Assembly: GCA_964478995.1 (NCBI GenBank)
Contig: CAYZJY010000038.1
Coordinates: forward strand, 1 to 17,255
Source of the DNA: NZWG01 sp964478995
Lineage (GTDB): Bacteria > Fidelibacterota > Marinisomatia > Marinisomatales > UBA1611
DNA length: 17,255 bases
Direction of reading: 5' to 3'
Positions 1 to 7,854 of the stretch are shown here, in pieces. A model generated the notes under the pieces. That model was not told the DNA's origin. It worked only from the letters and a program-made list of their open reading frames with translations, and made no database searches. A program made the translations under genes and the position numbers. Positions within the stretch are counted from its first letter, which is position 1. Every line of letters starts with the position of its first letter.

Positions 1-1240
1 TCCCATGGTGGTCAGCAATGACGATCTGTACGGTCTCATAATTGTCTGTTGATATATTTGGATCGAGAATAGCACCTGCCTCCATGTCCAGTAGCCTCTC
101 ATCCGTATCAAAGGTTAGTGTAAGATCAAAGCCTTCCACATTGATGAAACCAGAAAAGGAGATGGTCATGGATGCCACCGAATAGTTATCAACCGCATAA
201 ATGTCTACGGGTGTGGTCTCGCCATTGGCAAAATAATCATTATCTAGTGTCTCACTTGCTGGCAATGAAAGAGAATCAAGAACGGGACCCATCTCATCCT
301 TGGAGAATTGTCTAAAGAAATTCCAGTGCTCTAGTGGAGTACTGATCGGACTGTTCCAAGTCTGATGCCAGGCATGCCCCTCTGCAGGTAATAGGATCAC
401 TTCCGTGTTTGGTTCAGTATGACAGCCATGACTCCATTGGTAACGTTGTATAGTTCCATCATATTGAAGGGTATCAGCGGTAGCCCAAAACTCATTTACG
501 AAATCATCCATTAGTGATGGGTCTGAATCAATTGATGGCTCAGGTAATGCATCCCAGTCGTAGCCTAACCAAATATCTAGAGGGTCTTTACAAACATTTC
601 TAGTTGCAGCTGCAATTGCAGCCATTTGTCCCCACTGCACAGGAACAGTTTCATCTGGTATGCCGTGGGTATGCATTGTAGGTATTGTGTACACGTTAGT
701 TTGGAAATCACATAGATCCCAATAGTCAGTACCAACAGTATACGCAGTAGTTAGAAATCCACCAGATGAGGCTAAGGCAGTATATTTTGTACTAGTGCAG
801 GCTAGGTGGTTTGTCATTCCTCCGCCCATCGAATGACCCGTGGCATATATTCTATTTGTATCAATTGGGTAGTTATTGTATATGGTATCGATCAATGCCT
901 CAAAGTAACTGTTATCATCTATCTCGTGACCATAAGGAGCCTCTGGTCCCACATTCCATGTATTGAATAGTCCGGAAGGGAATGCGGCAATAAAACAACT
1001 GTCCTCTGCCAAAGGTGAGATCGCATAATAATCTGTACCAGTCCCTCCGAGTCCGTGGAGCATTATCACCAATGGCACTTCAAAATCATCTGGAACAATA
1101 TCAGGAATGCAAGAAGGCTTATAAAGATAGCACTCTCTGGCCCAACCATCATGGTTGAAGTCTATTTCATCAGCCAGCAGGGTAGTAATTGAAAAGATAA
1201 TTAAAAATAACATGTTTTTCATGGGTCTACTCATTCTCAT
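1..1240 (-). CDS. Secreted serine esterase, PHB-depolymerase/LpqC type (C-terminus cut by window edge)
   Basis: Partial gene; 413 residues are visible and the frame runs off the window. The start region codes for a basic stretch and a hydrophobic signal peptide (MLFLIIFSITTLLA). The alpha/beta-hydrolase domain shows the oxyanion HGLGG (H62), the nucleophile elbow GHSMGGG (Ser137), a probable acid in HGIPDETVP (Asp196) and a probable His in EGHAWH (His289). This order matches the poly(3-hydroxybutyrate) depolymerase/LpqC/feruloyl-esterase group (COG3509). From about residue 317 a beta-rich, cohesin-like segment follows (IDIYAVDNYSV..., LTLTFDTDE), and a T9SS sorting domain may lie beyond the edge. 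I infer extracytoplasmic hydrolysis of a polyester or of ester groups on a polysaccharide; the substrate cannot be read. The ATG at 1240 overlaps the stop of the lipoprotein gene (ATGA), suggesting coupling. In-frame ATGs at 1234, 1222 and 1213 are alternatives, and 1222 gives a neater signal peptide. Confidence 0.85.
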   Translation of the reverse strand, partial: MRMSRPMKNMLFLIIFSITTLLADEIDFNHDGWARECYLYKPSCIPDIVPDDFEVPLVIMLHGLGGTGTDYYAISPLAEDSCFIAAFPSGLFNTWNVGPEAPYGHEIDDNSYFEALIDTIYNNYPIDTNRIYATGHSMGGGMTNHLACTSTKYTALASSGGFLTTAYTVGTDYWDLCDFQTNVYTIPTMHTHGIPDETVPVQWGQMAAIAAATRNVCKDPLDIWLGYDWDALPEPSIDSDPSLMDDFVNEFWATADTLQYDGTIQRYQWSHGCHTEPNTEVILLPAEGHAWHQTWNSPISTPLEHWNFFRQFSKDEMGPVLDSLSLPASETLDNDYFANGETTPVDIYAVDNYSVASMTISFSGFINVEGFDLTLTFDTDERLLDMEAGAILDPNISTDNYETVQIVIADHHG

Positions 1241-2727
1241 TGGTCTAGGTTCAATCTAAAGGGTCCATTTTGCGATGTAGAGTTCGAAAAATCATCATTT
1301 GCTTTTATGTCCCAATAGTAAATGAGGGATTCTCTAGTATTAAAATCATATGGATCTGTAAAGACTGTTCTATCTACCGAAATATTTGTTGTATCAATGT
1401 CTTCGGACTCGAGCAATATCAGCCGGGTGTTATTGGTATTGATTGTTACGTCATCAATGAAGACCGTGCCTGAGTCATCATTGAACTGCTCATAATTGAT
1501 ACGTATCTGCAAATAATTGGTGTTTTCCTCTGTTGTTGATGATACTTCAAAATAATGCCATTCATCCAGTGAGTGACCGCTTGTTATGCTCTCTGATGTG
1601 TGATTCAGGATCCACGTTGAATTATTGAGCGCACTTCCGCCACTTGCAAACTGATCAATGCTAATATACCCTTGATTATTGTTCCTAATCGGGTCTATCG
1701 ATGGGTTGAGCATGTACCCACTGAAAGTGACCCTTGTACCGGGTGGGATGTAGTCAGCAGAAAAGCCTTGGTAGAGTATGGTCTTATTTGACTGTCCTGT
1801 AAAGTCCCCCGTTATCAACATTGAATGTGCTCCACCATGTACATAGCCCGCATTGTAAACACTATCGCCAAGTTGTGGGTAGGAAAAAACATTGTGGTAG
1901 TAGTAAGGCCAAAAATCCCAATCTGAGGGTATCTCATCGCCAAGCCAATGAGTGACAACCTCATCTAAACCACCATTAACCAAATAATTTTCAACAACCG
2001 CATCTGTCCAAATTTGAAGATCATATACCACTCCATCTCCGTCAGGGTCATTCGCTATACCCCAGCTGAGTTCTATCTGCTCATCTGATGGCAATGATGA
2101 GCCATCTGCTGGGGAAAGTAGTGAAAATTCTGAAGGCACTTGATTGAACAAGGGTTCAATGCTGATTGTAAAATCATCGACAAGAGCGTGTACGGCCTCA
2201 TGCACACCCGCTATCCTAACACCAAAAACCAAACTAACTGCATCTTGGGGAACTGGGTATTTCACATTTACCATTTGCCACTGGGTTGAGATTTCGTTTA
2301 TGGTATCTTGCTCCTCTTCGATCACTTGGCCATTGAGATCGTGGAATACTCTAGTGTTAAATAGACCGACACCTTCAATTTGGTCATTAAAACTAGACCG
2401 TAACTGAAAACTCACCGATATCGTATCACCTTGAATAACATCCAATGACTTTGATATTTCTGCAAAAACAGATCCTGATGAACCTTCAAATGATAAAGTG
2501 TCCACACTGATTGACAACTTCAGTGAGTTTAGACCTTCAAAGCGATCGGAGTCAATGGAGATACTTGAATACGTATTTGCATACCCATTCCAATGAATGA
2601 TGCCATCCTCAAAACCAAGATTTCCGTATGGATCATATTGGATGTCTACATGGGGATCGATATCATAATCTTCCACACAAGCGAAAATGGTGAGCATTAT
2701 CAATATTATCTTTAAATTATTTTTCAT
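1237..2727 (-). CDS. Outer-membrane-type lipoprotein with two jelly-roll (CBM-like) modules and an FN3-like domain
   Basis: Predicted 496-residue lipoprotein. MKNNLKIILIMLTIFAC is a short signal peptide with a lipobox-like end (Cys17), followed by acidic VEDYDID. Residues about 33-190 look like a carbohydrate-binding-type jelly roll: it opens NLGFEDGIIHWNG and ends HALVDDFTISIEP. Residues about 198-242 start an FN3-like unit (SLLSPADGSS..., DPDGDGVVYDLQIW). A second jelly roll follows (about 250-430; LVNGGLDEVVTHW to VFIDDVTINT), and FN3-like strands resume at the end (YYWDIKANDDFSN). The ATG at 2727 lies two bases after the TGA of the TonB receptor; a TTG at 2733 that overlaps this stop is a less likely start. 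Its place between a TonB receptor and an esterase suggests a surface ligand-binding partner, analogous to SusD/E/F proteins but without visible homology to SusD. The ligand is unknown. Confidence 0.8.
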   Translation of the reverse strand: MKNNLKIILIMLTIFACVEDYDIDPHVDIQYDPYGNLGFEDGIIHWNGYANTYSSISIDSDRFEGLNSLKLSISVDTLSFEGSSGSVFAEISKSLDVIQGDTISVSFQLRSSFNDQIEGVGLFNTRVFHDLNGQVIEEEQDTINEISTQWQMVNVKYPVPQDAVSLVFGVRIAGVHEAVHALVDDFTISIEPLFNQVPSEFSLLSPADGSSLPSDEQIELSWGIANDPDGDGVVYDLQIWTDAVVENYLVNGGLDEVVTHWLGDEIPSDWDFWPYYYHNVFSYPQLGDSVYNAGYVHGGAHSMLITGDFTGQSNKTILYQGFSADYIPPGTRVTFSGYMLNPSIDPIRNNNQGYISIDQFASGGSALNNSTWILNHTSESITSGHSLDEWHYFEVSSTTEENTNYLQIRINYEQFNDDSGTVFIDDVTINTNNTRLILLESEDIDTTNISVDRTVFTDPYDFNTRESLIYYWDIKANDDFSNSTSQNGPFRLNLDQ

Positions 2728-2729
2728 GG

Positions 2730-5624
2730 TCAAAACTCATATACGAATTCAGTCTGAAAATTTCTACGCAGTGGCGGGGTACTTACCAATCTAGGTCCAT
2801 CTTTATCTGTCAGATTATTCAGTGCGACCCTGATGACATAGTCTTTGAAACTGTAAGATAGGGTCATGTCAACTAGAAGATTGCCACCAATTGCACCAGG
2901 ATTATCGTAGAACTGATTCGGAGATAGACTGATCATGTCGCGGTCATCAGTACTGACATGGTATCCACTTACAAAATCAAATTTTGAGGCGTAGGTCAGA
3001 CTCAACTTGACAAATAGGTCTTCAAGGAAAAAATTGTTTTTTCCAATCGCTAAGAATCCCTTGGTCGATGGTGCATTAAAAGCAAGAGAGTTTTCCTTGG
3101 GGCTGATTGCCTTCACTAGGTTGTTCAAGAAGTAATTTAATGTATCATTATCAAAATTTTGTTGTTCCCACTCTGCCAAAGATGGCATCTCGTTATCGTG
3201 CTCGTCATCAAATAGAACATTACCATAGTATGACATGCTTAGAGAAAATTCAAGATCATCGATCGCATACTTTGCCAGTAGATCAAAGCCATATACTTTG
3301 GTCAGGCCCGTAGATGTGTAGGAATAGACGGCTTGGATCCTATCAAGATAATTATCTATGTGATCAGTACCTTCATGCGTGACCCATTGGCTTTGAAACG
3401 GTGCATCATTTGGATAAAAACTATGCACCATCCTCAATGGAGTTATGAAATTCTTATATTTCGAGTAAAAGGCAGATACATCAAGAAAGAGCCTCTGATC
3501 TATAAGTTTCTTGAGTCCTATCTCATAACTGTCAACGATCTCTGGCCTCAGTGGTGGCACCTCAATGGTCTCATTGATCTTGAATCCATCTTTGTTGCCC
3601 ATGAAAACCGTATTGAGCGGTGACCAATATACAGTATTCAGATCAATGAGGCCTGCTCTTACCTTGTCCGCATATTGTGGATCGAAGAAATTGATGACCT
3701 TCCATGACATTGAGATCCTATCATAATATAGCGGTATGAATGCATTGCTCTGATTCGCATTATAGTATTGGAGAAGATGTAGATTAAAGATCGAAGGGGT
3801 CTGGAAGGCTCTATTCATGGTAAAACGAATGTTTCCGCCTTTTAGACCATTCCACTGTATCGCTAGACGAGGACTATAGTTGTAATCAAAATAGGTGTGC
3901 TTATCGATTCGAGATGCGGTGACAAGTTTAAGGTCGTATGGCAGATCGGTCGAATACTGGATGTAGGCTCCGATCTCATTTATCTTTATCTCATCTCCAA
4001 TTATGGAGTCTGGGTTGGCCCACCAAAAAGGTCTTGAATCAGGGCCTCTATCATTGAGAAAAAGTCTATTTGATTCTGGTCTATAAAGTGAGAAATCGAC
4101 TCCTGCTATGATGTCACTTGTTCTTGAGATGTTATGATTGAACTGCGTATCGCCTCTTAATACATTATTTGTCAAAAAATCTTGTTTCATGTTCTTTGAA
4201 ACAGCATCGTAAATATCACTATTGTCACGGAGCATTGTATAGTAGACGGCATCTGAATTCCAATATTGCTCACCCTTGGTATTCAGATAATGGAGCCTTG
4301 CATAGTATCTATCGGATGTGACCTTCAACCAGACAGATGATGTATTGTAATCAATGAAGTTTAGCCCCGCATCAAATGGCAAATAGGAATGGTTGAAATA
4401 ATATTCTGCTCCCCCTGCTATCTCAAGACCTCTATTTGGCTCATAGTAGAAGGCCATGTTAGACTTTCTCCTTACCATCTGCCTTTCAAATTTGGTGTTC
4501 ATGACCATCCTTTGCTCAGTATGATTCCAGACACCATCTTGATTAAGATCGTTCCAAGCAGTTGGCAGGTTTCCTGATGCACTCCAAATGATCGCATCCT
4601 CATGATCGTCTTGGGGGGTGATGATACCATTCATGTCATAATCCTGTCCAAAATTTCTGGGATATGACCAATCATAGTTACTGGTGACCTCACCAGAAAC
4701 CTTGAATCCATAATTACCAATTGTCTTTGCATATCTAAATCTTTGGGCCGATAACTGACTTGACCCAGCGGTAAAGGCCATCATGCCACCATTTGAATCT
4801 TTAATATGTTTTGTAATTATGTTTAGTAGACCATTGTGCGCATTGGGACCATAAAGAGCAGAACTTGGTCCAAATACTACCTCAGCCCTTTCAATATCCT
4901 CACTGATGAATGGGTATGAGTTTCCATAACCGATGAAAAAGGTTGGCTCCATGTAATTTGCGCCATCAACCAAAGAAACGAACCTCCCATTAAAGGCAGA
5001 CATGAATCCTCGAACATTGATCGCTGTTCTCCCTAGACCTGCTTGATAAACCTCAACCCCACGCACTGTCTTAAGTACGTTTCCAATGTCACTACTGATG
5101 TTACGCCTTATGCTCTGATTTGATACCGCTGCAATTGTGATCGGAGCATCAATCACCTTTTCCTTTTTTTTACTCGCAGACACAACTATCTGATCTGTCT
5201 CCAGAGCATCTAATTCTAATGAAAAATTCACATTATCGTGAAATGATGCTTTGAGAATATTTTCATCTAGGTCTTCATCATCTTCATATAATTGAAATTT
5301 GGAAGAAAAACTACTCTCAGTATCACTTTCATCCTCTGCATCAAATTCAGAAATATAAATGTCGATCTTTTGAGATCTGTACCCAATGTAACTGACCATT
5401 ATTGTGTATTTCCCAACATCAAGTCCTTCGATCTTGTAAAATCCAAGTGAGTCGGTGGTTGACCCCTGGTATGTATTTTGTAGAACTACATTCGCACCGT
5501 ATAAGGGATTGGAACGTGCATCCGATACTGTGCCTGAGATATAACGACTATCGGAATTAGAGTAAAGACCGCAAATCATCAAAAGAAAAATGATGGATAT
5601 TATAAATGATCTTTCTTGTCTCAA
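2730..5624 (-). CDS. TonB-dependent outer-membrane receptor with carboxypeptidase-regulatory-like N-domain
   Basis: 964 residues, a usual size for the family. Order: signal peptide (about 1-22), CarboxypepD_reg-like domain (about 28-92; GTVSDARSNPLYGANVVL, TTDSLGFYKIEGL), acidic linker (93-123), TonB-box-like DQIVVSASKKKE (144-155), plug (about 158-275; PITIAAVSNQ, INVRGFMSAFNGR, VVFGPSSALYGPNAHNG), then a 22-strand-type barrel ending in an aromatic strand (FQTEFVYEF). Two EF-hand-like loops occur at about 328-339 (DYDMNGIITPQD) and 358-370 (NDLNQDGVW). The protein should take up a ligand across the outer membrane using TonB-ExbBD energy. The start is a TTG at 5624 with an AGG seven bases upstream. 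An in-frame TAG stands just upstream, and no ATG exists before residue 16, which would remove most of the signal peptide. The downstream lipoprotein starts 2 bases after its stop. The substrate is not deducible. Confidence 0.93.
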   Translation of the reverse strand: MRQERSFIISIIFLLMICGLYSNSDSRYISGTVSDARSNPLYGANVVLQNTYQGSTTDSLGFYKIEGLDVGKYTIMVSYIGYRSQKIDIYISEFDAEDESDTESSFSSKFQLYEDDEDLDENILKASFHDNVNFSLELDALETDQIVVSASKKKEKVIDAPITIAAVSNQSIRRNISSDIGNVLKTVRGVEVYQAGLGRTAINVRGFMSAFNGRFVSLVDGANYMEPTFFIGYGNSYPFISEDIERAEVVFGPSSALYGPNAHNGLLNIITKHIKDSNGGMMAFTAGSSQLSAQRFRYAKTIGNYGFKVSGEVTSNYDWSYPRNFGQDYDMNGIITPQDDHEDAIIWSASGNLPTAWNDLNQDGVWNHTEQRMVMNTKFERQMVRRKSNMAFYYEPNRGLEIAGGAEYYFNHSYLPFDAGLNFIDYNTSSVWLKVTSDRYYARLHYLNTKGEQYWNSDAVYYTMLRDNSDIYDAVSKNMKQDFLTNNVLRGDTQFNHNISRTSDIIAGVDFSLYRPESNRLFLNDRGPDSRPFWWANPDSIIGDEIKINEIGAYIQYSTDLPYDLKLVTASRIDKHTYFDYNYSPRLAIQWNGLKGGNIRFTMNRAFQTPSIFNLHLLQYYNANQSNAFIPLYYDRISMSWKVINFFDPQYADKVRAGLIDLNTVYWSPLNTVFMGNKDGFKINETIEVPPLRPEIVDSYEIGLKKLIDQRLFLDVSAFYSKYKNFITPLRMVHSFYPNDAPFQSQWVTHEGTDHIDNYLDRIQAVYSYTSTGLTKVYGFDLLAKYAIDDLEFSLSMSYYGNVLFDDEHDNEMPSLAEWEQQNFDNDTLNYFLNNLVKAISPKENSLAFNAPSTKGFLAIGKNNFFLEDLFVKLSLTYASKFDFVSGYHVSTDDRDMISLSPNQFYDNPGAIGGNLLVDMTLSYSFKDYVIRVALNNLTDKDGPRLVSTPPLRRNFQTEFVYEF

Positions 5625-5715
5625 ATACGTGCCTAATAAGTGGAACTATTAATAATAAGGTAAAATCGCCCGAGCAAATTTAGAACAGACTATTTAATAA
5701 ACTAAAAAAAAAGGA
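5625..5715. other. 91-base gap upstream of the TonB receptor operon
   Basis: AT-rich, with a run of ten T on the minus strand just after the MORN stop but no stem before it, so not a convincing terminator. A TAAATTTG (5682-5675) resembles the Bacteroidetes -7 element TAnnTTTG, with TTAG 19 bases upstream in place of TTTG. A promoter for the receptor-lipoprotein-esterase operon is expected here but cannot be fixed. Confidence 0.3.
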
Positions 5716-7803
5716 TCAATTGAATGGGATTTTATCACCTTTCAGTGAACCATCTGCGTTATACTCCTGGACAGTCTTTGAAAAATAATCTCGGTACTCC
5801 TTGACCGTTCCATTATCATAGTAGGTTATCTCGTATAGGTTTCTGCCTTTGTTATCAAAATTCCATTCCTCGATGACAACTCCATTCATTCCATATCGAG
5901 ACCAAGTGCCCACCTTGGTTCCCTTTTTATATGAGCCCTCTTCCTCTTTTAAACCATCTGCATACCATCTTGCCCATGATCCATCCAATTTGCCGTACAT
6001 CTTATTGATCTCCATGAAACCGCTTCCATCTTTTATAACGAGATATTCTTTGATTCGTTTACCTTCGCTATAATAGATCTCCTTTACCTTCTTTCCCTTT
6101 GAGTTCCATTCAACATAGTTTCCCGCACGTTTTCCATTGTCATAAACGCAACTGAAATTCTTTTTGTTGGACCGATACCATCCACTCCATTTTCCACTAC
6201 GTTTGCCATCCTTGTAGGTGCCCTCTTCTGCCTTGTTACCATTCGCATACCATCGCGTCCACTTACCTTCTAGCACACCATTTTTCTTATGATACTCAGT
6301 GGTCCCGCTTCCATCACGTTGTATGTGATATTCCGCTAAAATATCTCCATGATCATATTCTATGCTTTTAGTCAAACGACCTTTGTCATCTAATTCAGTG
6401 TAAAGGGCATGCGGCTTGCCATCAATGTATTTACCATGGTATCTCTTTTCACCATTTTGGTGCCATCCTGTCCATAGTCCACCCTTTTTCCCATACTTAT
6501 ATACACCCTCTTCGCTTTTCTTACCATTAGAATACCATTTTATCCATGAGCCTGATAATTGTCCATTCCGGCGATTGATCTCAACATATCCCTCTCCATC
6601 ATATTCTACCAAATATTCAGATATAGGCTCTCCCATGTCGTACTCTATGTCCTTGGTCAAGCGGCCATCTCTATTCCATTCAGTGTAAAGACCATGCTTT
6701 AGACTATTGTGGTAGTGCATCACATATTTCTTCTGTCCATTCTGGAACCATGCTGACCATGGACTTTGCTTCTCACCTTCTTCGTATGTTCCTGATTCCA
6801 TTTTAGTACCATCAGGATACCATGTGGTCCATTCACCGCTCCATGCAATGTCATCCCTATAAATGATTTTTGCGCTCTCATTTCCAGTCATTGAAAAATA
6901 GGTTGTAAGCCCTTCTCTCTTTCCTTCGTTGAAGTGAACCTCTTCCTTTAACAAACCATTATCATCCCAAAATAGCCATTTACCATCCTTGATCAAATTT
7001 CCATAATCATCCAAACCTCTCACAACACCATCAGTAAGTTTATGACCTGATCGATGGTAGGTTGTGTATTGGCCCCACGGTTTTCCCTTGTCATAGTGTT
7101 TTTTCGCTGACAATAGACCATCATTATCCCAATAGGTCCAGGGGCCATCTAGTCTCCCTCCTCTGACCACACCATGCGCTTGAGTATAAGCAGTTGTAAG
7201 TCCATCGATCGGTCCTGTAACAAGAAAGATCCCATCTAAATGTTTATAGGCACTAATATTTCTAAAGGTCTTGTAATCGATCTTCTTACCAAGACGTTTT
7301 TTCCCATCCCTATCCCAGAATGCCCAGTTTCCCTTCTCTGTACCATTTTTGCTATAATAACCTTCCTCAACCTTTCTACCATCTTTATCCCAGTAGGTCC
7401 ATAATCCACTAATTCCTTCCTTTGGGATAGCACTAATGAGTTCTGTAGACCCATGCCCTTTCCCATTCATGTAACTCCCTGCACAGAGTATCTTTCCATT
7501 CTCATAAAAGAACTTCCAACGTCCATACATTAGACCAAATCTATAGGTACCATTAACTTTCTTTGAACCATTGGGCCACCATTCATAATATTTTCCCCAA
7601 GCAAGTCCATCAATGTAATTCGCTTGCTGTATGATGGTACCAGTCTCCTTTGAGATCGCAAAAGCAACACCTGTGAAAGGGACATTGGATTCTTTATAGA
7701 ACCACAATCGATCTTTGAATACAAGGTCAGATGCGGGGACCTTCAATCCTGCATGCAAAGCAGTAACTGAAAGTGCCATAATAAGTATCGATTTTTTAAT
7801 CAT
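5716..7803 (-). CDS. Secreted MORN_2 (YwqK-like) repeat protein with 95-residue higher-order repeat
   Basis: 695 residues. MIKKSILIMALSVTALHA is a signal peptide; I chose ATG 7803 because the longer frame only adds 14 unlikely residues from a TTG. Nearly the whole mature protein is made of short antiparallel units of the form W-x-x-W-Y-x-N-G-x-K-x-x-E-x-x-Y-K-x-G-K-x-x-G, the MORN_2 pattern (PF07661) seen in proteins annotated as 'YwqK family antitoxin'. In the C-terminal half the small units form a larger tandem repeat of exactly 95 residues (396-490 and 491-585), with a partial copy before (321-395) and a decayed one after (586-about 674). No catalytic motif is visible. MORN-type beta sheets usually act as scaffolds or binding surfaces, so I infer an envelope or secreted structural/binding role. 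The antitoxin label in databases should not be taken as function: no toxin gene is adjacent. Confidence 0.88.
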   Translation of the reverse strand: MIKKSILIMALSVTALHAGLKVPASDLVFKDRLWFYKESNVPFTGVAFAISKETGTIIQQANYIDGLAWGKYYEWWPNGSKKVNGTYRFGLMYGRWKFFYENGKILCAGSYMNGKGHGSTELISAIPKEGISGLWTYWDKDGRKVEEGYYSKNGTEKGNWAFWDRDGKKRLGKKIDYKTFRNISAYKHLDGIFLVTGPIDGLTTAYTQAHGVVRGGRLDGPWTYWDNDGLLSAKKHYDKGKPWGQYTTYHRSGHKLTDGVVRGLDDYGNLIKDGKWLFWDDNGLLKEEVHFNEGKREGLTTYFSMTGNESAKIIYRDDIAWSGEWTTWYPDGTKMESGTYEEGEKQSPWSAWFQNGQKKYVMHYHNSLKHGLYTEWNRDGRLTKDIEYDMGEPISEYLVEYDGEGYVEINRRNGQLSGSWIKWYSNGKKSEEGVYKYGKKGGLWTGWHQNGEKRYHGKYIDGKPHALYTELDDKGRLTKSIEYDHGDILAEYHIQRDGSGTTEYHKKNGVLEGKWTRWYANGNKAEEGTYKDGKRSGKWSGWYRSNKKNFSCVYDNGKRAGNYVEWNSKGKKVKEIYYSEGKRIKEYLVIKDGSGFMEINKMYGKLDGSWARWYADGLKEEEGSYKKGTKVGTWSRYGMNGVVIEEWNFDNKGRNLYEITYYDNGTVKEYRDYFSKTVQEYNADGSLKGDKIPFN
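6049..6618 (-). repeat. Two full copies of a 285-base coding tandem repeat in the MORN gene
   Basis: Residues 396-490 and 491-585, each exactly 95 long, align without gaps: EYLVEYDGEGYVEINRRNGQ against EYHIQRDGSGTTEYHKKNGV, then LSGSWIKWYSNGKKSEEG against LEGKWTRWYANGNKAEEG. A partial copy precedes (6619-6843) and a divergent one follows (about 5782-6048). The copies are clearly diverged in sequence, so the duplication is not recent. Confidence 0.85.
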
Positions 7804-7808
7804 AGGCA

Positions 7809-7836
7809 AATCTAGTGAGGATGTTGCAATTGTCAA
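7809..7836 (-). promoter_or_regulatory. Candidate promoter giving a leaderless MORN-protein transcript
   Basis: On the minus strand a perfect TTGACA (7836-7831), 16 bases, then TAGATT (7814-7809), and only five bases to ATG 7803. The expected start point falls on or next to the ATG itself, and no Shine-Dalgarno is present, which fits a leaderless mRNA. The site lies in the 51-base gap after the cyclase/TPR gene. Confidence 0.35.
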
Positions 7837-7854
7837 ACTTAACAAATAAGTAAA

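Noticed and set aside
1270..1473. Many plus-strand open frames of 60-111 codons across the window
   Set aside because: All lie antisense to well-supported minus-strand genes, have no recognisable domains and no ribosome binding sites; they are shadows of the coding strand.
5702..5715. T-run after the MORN gene as an intrinsic terminator
   Set aside because: The run of ten T on the minus strand is not preceded by an inverted repeat.
7236..7466. Second minus-strand frame (76 codons), and another at 7530-7724, inside the MORN gene
   Set aside because: They are other reading frames of the repeat gene without domain or start signals.
5716..7803. Toxin-antitoxin locus suggested by the YwqK-like repeat
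   Set aside because: The protein has a signal peptide, is far longer than antitoxins, and no toxin-like gene adjoins it.
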